A stretch of DNA of 64,000 nucleotides from Ostrinia nubilalis (Eukaryota > Arthropoda > Insecta > Lepidoptera > Crambidae), in the NCBI RefSeq assembly GCF_963855985.1, contig NC_087116.1, forward strand, positions 7,465,001 through 7,529,000, read 5' to 3'. Shown piece by piece: positions 24,201 through 36,200 of the stretch; within the stretch, counting starts at the first letter, position 1; each line of letters begins with the position of its first letter. The notes below the pieces were generated by a model. The model saw only the letters and a list, made by a program, of their open reading frames with translations, searched no databases and was not told the DNA's origin. The position numbers and the translations under genes were made by a program.

Positions 24201-27200
24201 GGCGGTTAAATTATAAAATAATGTTTTAAAAAGGCAGTTAATATATTCAATAATAAGACAAAATGATTATGTATAAGAACAACAAAATAGATTTGCATTT
24301 TTTTTAAAGATTATGATAGCTCTTACCTTAGTAAAAAACGAATATTTCGATTGTTTTTTTCGCGCAGGTACCGGTTTGTCAAACAAATGGTTGAAACGCC
24401 GCAATGTTTGAAAAAATAAAAAACGTGTGTAGCCAGTTGAGTTATAAATGATATTACTCTTCAATTTCTACTAAAAAATATAAGGTTTGGCTACAAAGAA
24501 TCTTAATTTTCTTAAAATACTGGAGCATGCCAATAAATTGGTAGAGTGCCAATGATTGGGTGGTTTACCCTATTACATGTTCAAATTTCGAGAACGGCTG
24601 AACCGACAAAAACATTAGAAAACTTGCGAAAAAATAAAAAATAAAAATATCCCGTACAAAATGTTCATGGATTGTGTTATTTTTATTAAATACCTTTACG
24701 CCTGAGTTAAATGACACCGACATCAAGGTTCATCAATTCAAGTTTAAAATAATAGGCAGTAATGTCATGAAAAAAGAGCTTCTATTCTGTATCTACCTAT
24801 GCCCGTGTAATTTTGATCGGTGTCAAATCAGAGTTTTCGTGCGGGGTGCGCGGGTGTTTCGCGCGGCGTGAAGGTCAAACGCCCAAGGTCATTGAGGACT
24901 CTAATCGCCTTAAAAAACGCCGCGCGCGAATCATTTCCAATGATGCCCCTTGAAACGCCGCGCTTCGCGTAAACGCTCTTAAGTGAGATGCAGTCTAGGA
25001 TGGTACATTATCTGCCCTGTAAGAGCCTATTCACTCTCGCCTTGAAAACGCCCGGATTATAGTGTTCGGGGAAAGACAGCAGCAGGCAGCGAATTCCAGT
25101 CCCTAGCTGTTCGCATTATAAAGGAGTCGTCGAAACGCTTAGTGCGAGCTGGTGGAATGTCGACAATGTAGGGATGGTACGCTAATAACCTGCGTCTGGT
25201 TCCCCGGCGATGGAAGGGGGCTGGTGGAATTAGGTCGTATAATTCCTTCGCACATTCTCCGAAGTGTGGATATAAACATCCGCAGAACATTCAAATTTCA
25301 ATCTTGTTGTCAGTGAGAGTTAGACTTAGGATAAAGGATTTACCAAACAGGATGCGTCTGCGATCTGCGGTCAGGTCAAAGTGACCAAGAAAATCTCGTC
25401 AGAGGTCGTGACAAGGCTATCTGTAGGCGGTGCAGTTAATTCTTAGCTCGTGCTCGCATGGTTAGATATAGTCCGGTCCCCGAGCACATATAATTTCGTC
25501 CAATGACTCCAAGCTACCCATCCTTATCGCTCGCACACTCACTGCGGCCGCCCGTAGCACAGTCGCGACAGCAATACAGTGTGAGTCACGTTAAAGTGTA
25601 CATATGAAAATATATGAAACTAGATCTATTTTTATCGATAAAAAAGAGGTCAAAAATTTTTTGAGATTTTTTTTTAATTTTTTATAGAATTTTTTTTCTT
25701 CCAATTACTTATTGTAAAGAAAACGTAATAACTTTTAAGCTAAGCGGTATATCCTGATAAAATAAAATCAGTAATAATTCTAAATAACAGGCGATACTAA
25801 AAAAATACATGAAATACCTAGAAAATGCCAACAAATAATAAAAAATGATACTTTTTGAAAAAAAATCTGCTTAAAAATTCGTATTTTTTTGGTTATTTGA
25901 TAAATTTCTCCAAAAAATGCCCCTATAACAGGTGGTTTTTATTACTTTTTATTATTCTCTATCGTATTACTTTTGTAAAACCAAAAATCGCATGTCTCTA
26001 TCCCTATCACAACGTTTGCAATGATCGTTTGAACTAAGCCTCTCCGGGCGCGCCATTCAACGCTTCGTTAACAACGAAACTGAAAGTGACTCTAGATTTG
26101 TAATTTTGATAAAGACAAGTTAGATTTTCAATAAAAACAAAAGATTTCGAAGTAAAATAAGCATTTGAGTTAAAATTAAAATTGTCTCTACCTGTAGCGG
26201 AGAAAAATGTGGTGGCAGGCCTTTGTTCAAACGATCATAGCAAATGTTGTGATAGGGATAGAGACATGCGATTTTTAGTTTTACAAAAGTAATACGATAG
26301 AGAATAATAAAAAGTAATAAAAACCATCTGTTATAGGGGCATTTTTTAGAGAAATTTATCAAATTACCAAAAAAATACGAATTTTTAAGCAGATTTTTTT
26401 CTAAAAGTATCGTTTTTTATTATTTGTTGGCATTTTTTGTGTATTTTATGTATTGTTTTAGTATTGCCTGTTATTTAGCATTATTACTGTTTTTATTTTA
26501 TCAGGATATACCGCTTAGTTTAAAAGTTATTACGTTTTCTTTTCAAGAAGCAATTGGAAGAAAAAAAATTCTATAAAAAATTTAAAAAAAATCTCAAATT
26601 TTTTTTGACCTCTTTTTTGTCGATAAAAATAGGTCTAGTTTCATCTATTTTCATATGTACACTTTAACGTGACTCACACTGTATAATTACACGCGAGCGA
26701 TAAGGATGGGTAGCTTGGGGTCATTGGACAAAATTCTATCTGCTCGGCGGCCGGACTTTAGCATCAATACAAAACTTTGACCTGACTGCAGACCGCATCC
26801 AATGTGGCTAATCTTTCAAGAGTCGGTTCGTACCTCGTCTTCTGTTGGACGAAACATTAAGACTTCATAATTTCAACAATAAATAGATAACCGAATGAGC
26901 AACTAAACTATTTACTTACCAGACTCGTAACGGGTTTGCATAGTAGTAGTAGTCCGTCGAAGAGGTACGCTCTCCGCTCCGCTATCCGCTTGCCCGGACC
27001 GATTTTTGATAGCGTGTCCTCTGTGGAAAAATAATAATACATTTTATGTTAGTATTTACAATCCCAACTAATATTATAAATGCGAAAGTAACTCTGTCTG
27101 TCTGTTACGCTTTCCCGCTTAAACCTCGCAACCGATTTTGATGAAATTTGGCATAGAGATAGTTTGAGTCCCGGGAAAGAACATAGGATAGTTTTTATCC

Positions 27201-30200
27201 CGGTTTTTGAAACAGGGACGCGCGCGATAAAGTTTTTCTGTGACAGACAAAATTCCACGCGGGCAAAGCCGCGGGCGGAAAGCTAGTTACTTATAATTTG
27301 TCTTCTTGGTTAATTTCGTTGCGGGTTCAATGACAGTTTAGCGTCCCAGTTGTCCCATATGAAACGTCGCTCGCTATATTATATCGAGGTCGTCCGTCCA
27401 TCAAGCACGTACCTCTGATAAACTCGTTGCAGCACTGTCCGATGTCTCTCGCGTCCCAGTTGTCCCATCCGAAGCGACCCTCGCTATATTACATCGAGTT
27501 CGTCTGTCCATCAAGCACGTACCTCTAATAAACTCGTTGCAGCACTGTCCTATATCCCGTGTCACTCGCATCCCAGTTGTCCAATGCGATGCATCGCTCG
27601 CTATATTATATCGAGGTCGTCCGTCCATCAAGCACGTACCTCTGATAAACTCGTTGCAGCACTGTCCGATGTCTCTCGCGTCCCAGTTGTCCCATCCGAA
27701 GCGACCCTCGCTATATTACATCGAGGTCGTCCGTCCATCAAGCACGTACCTCTGATAAAGTCGTTGCAGCACTGTCCTATGTCCCGCGCGTCCCAGTTGT
27801 CCCATATGAAGCGTCGCTCGCTATATTATATTGCGGTCGTCCGTCCATCAAGCACGTACCTCTGATAAACTCGTTGCAGCACTGTCCTATGTCCCGCGCA
27901 TCCCAGTTTTCCCATATGAAGCATCGCTCGCTATATTACATCGAGGTCGTCCGTCCATCAAGCACGTACCTCTAATAAACTCGTTGCAGCACTGTCCGAT
28001 GTCTCTCGCGTCCCAGTTGTCCACGATTCGCGCGAGTTCGTTGCACTTCTCTATGGCAGCGGTCGTCCGTCCATCAAGCACGTACCTCTAATAAACTCGT
28101 TGCAGCACTGTCCAATGTCTCGCGCGTCCCAGTTGTCCACAATTCGCGCGAGTTCGTTGCACTTCTCTATGGCAGCGGTCGTCCGTCCATCAAGCACGTA
28201 CCTCTAATAAACTCGTTGCAGCACTGTCCAATGTCTCGCGCGTCCCAGTTGTCCACAATTCGCGCGAGTTCGTTGCATATCTCTATGGCAGCGGTCGTCC
28301 GTCCATCAAGCACGTACCTCTAATAAACTCGTTGCAGCACTGTCCAATGTCTCTCGCGTCCCAGTTGTCCACAATTCGCGCGAGTTCGTTGCACTTCTCT
28401 ATGGCAGCGGTCGTCCGTCCATCGAGCACGTACCTCTAATAAACTCGTTGCAGCACTGTCTGATGTCTCTCGCGTCCCAGTTGTCCCATGTGACGCGTCG
28501 CTCGCTATATTACATCAAGGTCGTCCGTCCACCAAGCACGTACCTCTAATAAACTCGTTGCAGCACTGTCCTATATCCCTCGCATCCCAGTTGTCCACAA
28601 TTCGCGCTAATTCGTTGCACTTCTCTATGGCTAATTGTCGTCTCGCCCGTGTTGCCATACGAAGTGTTGTGTCTCTGCGAAAAAAGATTATATTTATATT
28701 AGAACTAGCTGACCCGGCGAACTTCGTACCCCCTATGCTTATCAGAAATAATGTAGAATTTTAATGGTGAAAGAATTATTTAAATCGGTCCAGTAGTTTT
28801 GGAGCATATTCAATACAAACAATCAAATCTTTCAAAGCATGTATTTGACCGCGATCACACCTGATGTTAAGTGAGACGCAGTCTAGAGTAGAGTGGTACT
28901 GATGGTAATTCACGTGAATGTGGTTCGAAGTCTCTTTTAACCTTATGCTGAAGACATAAATGACTTCCAAAACAGGTCTACAAACTGTGTTAAGCTAGAG
29001 TTTTTGCATACGAGTTTAGAATGTTTTTATTATATAAGAAACAGTAGATAAATCATTTTAGAATAGTTAACGCTTTAGGGCTGATTTTTCAACCCTCGAA
29101 TAACTTTCAACTGAAGAATAAAATTGACATTATTGTCAGTTTTTGTATGGAAAATATGTCAAAATGACACATTTATTCTTCAGATAAAAGTTAACTAACG
29201 ATTGAAAAATCTGCCCTTAAGCAATGATAATAATTAAACGGATAGTTCTAATTTACTTACAATTTTGGTCCATTTTCTAATGCTTTTAGTAGTAATTTCT
29301 TTATTGGATGTAAGTTGCATTCCACCTGAAAAAGATAAAAAAATATATTTAAATATGTAAATATTTTAACTTTATTAACCCAGAACACAATTAGCATAAA
29401 TATCATGTGACTTATGCGACAGTACGTCACAAGAGCTAGTAAATATCACGTGACGTATGTGACAGTACGTCACAGGAGCTAGTAAATATTACGTGATCGG
29501 AGCTAGTAAATATCACGTGACCGGAACTAGTAAATATCACGTGACCGGAGCTAGTAAATATCACGTGACGCATCTGTTTGAAGCTCTCTCTATCGTCCGT
29601 ATGCGGCGCCACTTGTAGCAACGCCAGAACGTACTTATGGTACACGTGGGCTACCGGCGCTAGCACCAGTTTCGGGAGGTAGTAGGTCATGTGATACCTG
29701 TCACGTGATATTTCACACAAATATCACGTGACAGGTATCACATGACTGACCATTACTTACTACAAGTACACGAAGTAATGTTATAACAGCACGTGGGCCA
29801 CTGGAGCTAGTAAATATCACATGACGCACCTGCTTGAAGCTCTCTGTCATCCGTGTGTGGCGCCACTGGAGCTAGTAAATATCACATGACCGGAGCTAGT
29901 ATAAATATCACGTGCCAGGTATCACGTGACGTACCTGCTTGAAGCACTCTCTGTCATCTAAATCACATGGTAAATATCGTGACCGGAGCTAGTAAATATC
30001 ACGTGACTGTAACTAGTAAATATCACATGACGTACCTGATTGAAGCTTTCTCTCGTCCGTGCCCGGCGCTATTAAATATCACGTGACTGTAACTAGTAAA
30101 TATCACATCACGTACCTGCTTAAAGCTTTCTCTATCGTCCGTGTGCGGCGCCACTTGTAACAACGCCAGAACGTACTTATGGTATAATAATACGTGGGCC

Positions 30201-33200
30201 ACCAGCGCTAGCACCAGTTTTGGTAGGTATCATATGACTGACCATTATTACTTACTACAAGTACACGAAGTAATGTTATAACAGCACGTGGGCCACTGGA
30301 GCTAGTAAATAATAAATATCACGTGACCGGAACTAGTATATATCACATGACTGTAACTAGTAAATATCACGTGACGTACCTGTTTGAAGCTCTCTCTGTC
30401 GTCCGTGTGCGGCGCTATTAAATATCACGTGACTGTAACTAGTAAATATCACGTGACGCACCTGCTTGAAGCTTTCTCTATCGTCCGTATGCGGCGCCAC
30501 TTGTAACAACGCCAGCACGTACTTTAGTACGAGAGCCCACGACCAAAACCATGTCTCATAGCAATACGGCTAAAACCCTATAAAATCGTTAGATTGTATG
30601 ATTCTGAACCCGACTAGGTGTGTAGTAACGGTCGAAAGTGTAGCAACTGCGTGGGAGGCCATTTCTGCTGTGTCAAAAAAAAAAAGACAGTCGGTATTAT
30701 AGCAATACGTCTGATAGTGAAAATGTACATAGATTTTATAATTGTATTACGAAAAAGTTTGTTTTCAGACATTTTGCGCGTAGCATATAGCCTGAGCGCA
30801 TTTTTGAAAATGTCAACAAATTTAGCCGACCGGTATCATAGCAATACGGATAAAAAAAAATTTCTACTTTTCGTATTGCTGCCATGATTACCAAAAACCT
30901 GTTTTCAGACACTTTAAGTGTAGCATTCAACTTCATCCCAGTTTCCTTTTGTGCGATTTATTTCAGTCCTTCAACTTCAATGTTACGGTTTCGGGTAAAT
31001 TCTTTGTTAATTATCATGTAATAAATTCAGGGTCGCAACATATTCATTAGTTTGTAACAGAAAATTCAAGATGCCTCAATACGATTTTTAAATGATATCT
31101 GAGTATCGAAAAGTTGTCTGATAGAGAAGGTGCTACACTTAATTTGTCTGATATAAATTTTTTGCACATGTGGACAACTTATTTTATCATGTCCAACAAT
31201 TTTCAGACATATTGCTATGATACCGATCGGTAAAATTTGTTAACATTTTCAAAACGGTCTCAAAATTTAATGCGTTCACATTTTCGTCTGAAAATTGTTT
31301 TGTTCGCATCAAATAACCAAAATTTACTAATAAAAAATATTTTCAGACGTATTGCTATGAGACATTTTATTTGTCTCATTTTTAATTTTTTTAAGTGATT
31401 TTACGGGTTTGCGCTACACCACTAACGTCTGAAAAATATGTTTCCGGTATCTCAGAACTATCATTCAACTACAGTCTGCAAATCAGACATATTGCTATGA
31501 TGCAGTTCGGTAAAATTCTTTGACAATTTTGAAAATTCGGTCAGATCAAACGCTACGCGGAAAATGTCTGATATTGGTATTTTCGAGTTCAGGATAATCG
31601 TATCTATCGATTTGATGCGGTTTTGGCCGTATTGCTATGAGACAAAAATTTTGGTCGTGGGCTCTCGTACTATTATGGTATATGGTTTTGGAAGGTATCA
31701 TATGACTGACCATTACTTACTACAAGTACACAAAGTACTTGTTGTATAACAGCACGTGAGCCACTGGGGCTAGTAAATATCACATGACCGGAGCTAGTAT
31801 AAATATCACGTGACGTACCTGCTTGAAGCACTCTCTGTCATCTAAATCACATGGTAAATATCACGTGACCGGAGCTAGTAAATACCACGTGACCAGAGCT
31901 AGTATAAATATCACGTGACGTACCTGTTTGAAGCTTTCTCTCGTCCGTGTGCGGCGCTATTAAATATCACGTGACCGGAGCTAGTATAAATATCACATGA
32001 CGTACCTGCTTAAAGCTTTCTCTGTCGTCCGTATGCGGCGCCACTTGTAGCAACGCCAGCACGTATTTGTGGTATAATAACACGTGGGCAACCGGCGCTA
32101 GCACCAGTTTCGGGAGGTATTTGACATAAATATCACGTGACAGGTATCACATGACTGACCATCACTTACTACAAGTACATAAAGTACTTGTGGTATAACA
32201 GCACGTGGGCTACCGCAGTATATCACGTGACCAGAACTAGTAAATATCACATGACGTACCTGCTTGAAGCTTTCTCTCGTGTGCGGCGCTAGTAAATATC
32301 ACATGACGGGAGCTAGTAAATATCACGTGACAGTATCAAATGACGTACCTCCTTGAAGCTTTCTCTATCGTCCGTGTGCGGCGCCACTGGAGCTAGTAAA
32401 TATCACATGACCGGAGCTAGTATAAATTAGAGATGAAACGGATAGTTGTTTGGCCGGATACCGGATACCGGATATCCGGCGAGCTGCTAGGCCGGATAGC
32501 CGGATATCCGGCGGCCGGATAGTTGTCCCATTGTCATGTTGCATGTCGTAACGAGTTTAGCGCTGCACAGGTGCTTCGAACGCGATCAGTAGGTCTAGTA
32601 GACTAGACAAGTCACACTTTTCGAAAATCGAATTCGTTCGAATAGAATGTCAGATTTTGCCACTCGTCTAAGGGCAGATCAATTCGGGCGATTTCGGTTG
32701 CCATCGTGAGTATGTGCACGGGAACCCGATGCCTATAAATCTTGAATCATTCCAAATCAATCTCACTAGATGGCGACATAAGTATCGAATTTCTGAAGAC
32801 GTTTGTAAAAAGTCACTAATGCTCAGTAAACTATAATAAAAAAATGTTTTACACATTAATTTGTTCATTTAAACACAGTGAATGATTCAAATAAACAATA
32901 TTTCTTCATATAATAAAATTTTATCTTTAGTAAAAACTGAAGTCTTAAACAATCGTTTTTGAAGTAGCATTTAGTTACAAATGATGTAATAGATGGCGCT
33001 CATCGCTGCTGTTTTATTTCGTCACTTATAAAAATACTAAAATAGGTTTGGTTTTTGCAACAAATTATTATTTTTATTAATTGTCATATTTCTTGTAAAA
33101 TGCAAAAAAAACCATCTACATTCAAATAAAAATGAAAGAAACACAAATTGGCTATAATTTGTCTAACATTGTGGTGCCTAAAATCGACAATTTTTTTTCT

Positions 33201-36200
33201 TTTTTTTTTAAGATTATTAGCAATTTGTATTCCAAATATTACTAATAGTCCCATTAGCCCCTCGTGTTAAACTAAATGATCTTGTGTTACGAGTGGGCTC
33301 ACCACAATAGTCGAGCGGCGGTAGGATTCGAACCCGCGTTCCTCGAATCTCGAGTCGGCCACTCCGACCCCTTCACCGTTCGGCTATCGTGGCTATAAAA
33401 GGTTCGATTGTTTTCCTTCCAATTATGATAACCTACCCAGTGTCACTCACAATAATAATTAAGACGAATCTTAATCTAAAGACCTACATACACTGGAAAA
33501 ACATAACCCTTTTTCTGGTGTAGTCGGTTATAAACTGTATTGCCCATAATAATGTTTTTGTTAAGGTCCACCTTTTGTTCATAATGTTAAGAGCATTATT
33601 TATCCGCCAGTCAACCTTTCAGCCACGCAGAGAGCTGTTGGTAAGTGCGGTGCAGTGCAGAGGTGCAGTTAATGTTTTTTTTTACTCATTTAATTTATTT
33701 TAAGATGTGTATAGCAAATAAAAAAAAATCTTAACCTAGCCTAGTACCTATTAAAGTGAACCCATTGTTAATTAATTATTAAATTCGGCCAAAACATAAA
33801 CAAAGTGAGAGCTTTGCTGTCTCACTCGCACCACAAAACTCGCACGCTCCATAGCCGGCTACGCTATGCTACTCTGCGGCGACGCATCATAATTTACCTA
33901 CCTACTAGCTGGCCACGCCGAGACGCGACCGCGCGGCCCATTGGATTGGCGTCATTGAAAGTAGAAGCAGGGTGCGCGAGCGGCAGGCAGCGAATGTTAC
34001 GGTAGGCAGTAGGTGATTATCCTTAAGCAAGTTCTCTCCCAAATACATGTCAGTCTGCATCAGGTTTTATTTCACTTAATTAAAATCAAAATGCAGATTC
34101 ATTCGTGTGCGTTACCTCAGAGATATCGTCGCTTGCCTCTCTAACTGACGTATCTGACATTTTTTTCGAAACTGAGTTATCTACACCATCTTAATTAATT
34201 TCAATTGCAAGACGAATCGATCTATCTAATCGCCTGAAAATTTTGCAAAATGTCAGTTACGTCAGTTAGAGAGGCAAGCGACGATATGGTGACACTGATC
34301 AAGATGCTTATGTCATGAAAAAGGTAGAGCCTTAAATCCTGTAAATGTGCCGAGAATTTAGCATTTTTGCCCAATAAGATTTTGGAATAATTGAAGAAAA
34401 TAAGATTCCGTTGCAGTAATGCTTGAAAACGTTACTGCAGCCACATGATTTTTACCCATTAGCCTTAGCCAGATTAAATTTTCTCAATATGTAGCTTATA
34501 TTTGTGCCTTTCCATGGTCAAGCAGCGACATTTGTGCCCAAACAACCAAGCCAATCTCTTTAAATCGTAAGCCGTACCATGTTTAACGTTAAGGTAGGTA
34601 CTTACGAAGAAAAGTTTTAGTGTGAAATTAAGGACCAACTTATACTTCAGTTAATAAGGTTATTTAGCGTCTTCAATAGAAAGGGATAATATTCTATATT
34701 TGTCTGATCAATTTTTTTATAAATGTTTACCGATTTGTCTGTCAAACAAAAACCGATTTTAAAAAAATATTTTTTGTTTGAAAGAAATCAAAACCACTTT
34801 TTACTGCAAAAATCTGTCCATCATTTACATTCATTTATATAATTTTTAATATTTTTACACATAAAAGCAAATTCAGAAAAAAAAATTATTGTTATTCTTA
34901 TTTCTACCTATTAAAGCAATGAAAAAATATTTTTTCTTTCTTTCTTTCTTTCTTAAAAATAAACTATGCATAACCCGTGCGCAAAAATACTGTAGATTAA
35001 TTACAAGGCGTAGAAAGTAAAAATTCAGTATGCATGTATTTGAATATAAAACCACTGCAGATTGATTACCATAAAAAGCAGTTATCTTCTTAAATATTGC
35101 CTTATTTGAGGCTCGAAATAAGTAAGCCATTTTCAGTTGTAAAATGATTTATTTCATCGAAAATTAGGCATAGGTATTCAAAATTTTCTGACATCTGTCA
35201 CTGCAATCACAGAGCGCCCTTTTTATCCGGTTTAAGAGCTAGAAGGTATTTTTGATTTTCACAGTAACCCATCTAATTCATATGCCATGCGTTATTTTTT
35301 TTTGGAATAATTACTATGGCACCCATTGGCACCAATCACATGCCACCTACCAACAAAAAATCGCATCTGTCCATCAAGTTTCATTCAAGTGTCATCGTCA
35401 GAGACCTGGGGGTGTACTTTGACGATGGTCTTTCATTTCGTTGTCATTACGACCATATTGTCACACGTTTTACAAGGGTCTTCAAGAACCAATCTACCCT
35501 TATATGCCTATACTACTCACTGATCAGAAGCATCTTAGATTATGGTTCTGTCATCTGGTCGCCATTCTACAATGTAGGTACACTCAGACCGAATTGAGGG
35601 AGACCAAAGAAATTTTCTGAATATTCTTTGCTTCAGATTGGGTTTGGGTCGCGAATATAAGTCATACAGGGCAAGACTGCAGCGCTTCAAAATGACGTCT
35701 CTGGCCTCCAGACGTGAATGTCTTGAACTTGTCTGTCTGCATAAGATTTTGCATTCTGAACTTGATTCACCTAATCTTCTTTCCCTTCTTAATTATAACA
35801 CTCGCTACAAATCCCGAAACCCTACCAAAAAAATATTTTCGCTCCAAATCTATAAAAACAATACCTCTTTTTACAACCCTATAACCAGAATGTGCAGACT
35901 TTTAATGACACTGTCACTGAACACTCTTCATTGGTTATAACTATTCTATTCTAAGTTGTACAAATTCAGAAGAGATATCCTGAATATAAAGTCAAGTTGT
36001 CCTTTGTAAACTTTAATAACACTTAATAACATTAAATACTTAGCATAAAATGAGTTAAACTAACACTATTTACACTCTTTATTTCATAATTTTCAATTCA
36101 TTCTGTGCACACGACATCATGTTAAGTAAGAGTTAAGAGTTGCGGTTTAGATTAATCTTATGTATTATTATTTGTGCCTAAATATGACTGTAACTTGTAT

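Larger units (their letters stand above)
19053..24909. mobile_element. Inner TTAA-flanked inverted repeat
   Basis: GGCGATTAGAGTCCTCAAT at 19,053 and inverted at 24,891-24,909, each bordered by TTAA. Either a second TTAA element nested in the first, or subterminal repeats of one element. Confidence 0.5.
18531..24978. mobile_element. 6.4-kb TTAA-flanked inverted-repeat element
   Basis: Ends GAGCGTTTACGC and its inverse, with TTAA directly outside (18,527-18,530 and 24,979-24,982). The flanks join into a LINE 3' UTR whose unbroken form TGATGTTAAGTGAGACGCAG is at about 28,862-28,881. TTAA targets are typical of piggyBac-type elements. No transposase seen; most of the length is nested elements. 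Confidence 0.75.

Noticed and set aside
25855..26362. Frames encoding [19 protein letters not shown] on both strands
   Set aside because: Both come from the two arms of one inverted-repeat transposon; no start context or homology.
27325..28543. CRISPR-like or satellite array
   Set aside because: The units are partial copies of a host exon with its donor, contiguous and of variable length, in an animal gene. There are no spacers of regular size.
33300..33394. Functional tRNA gene
   Set aside because: A and B boxes and acceptor pairing are present, but no clean anticodon arm, and the sequence continues into a SINE body with A-rich tail.
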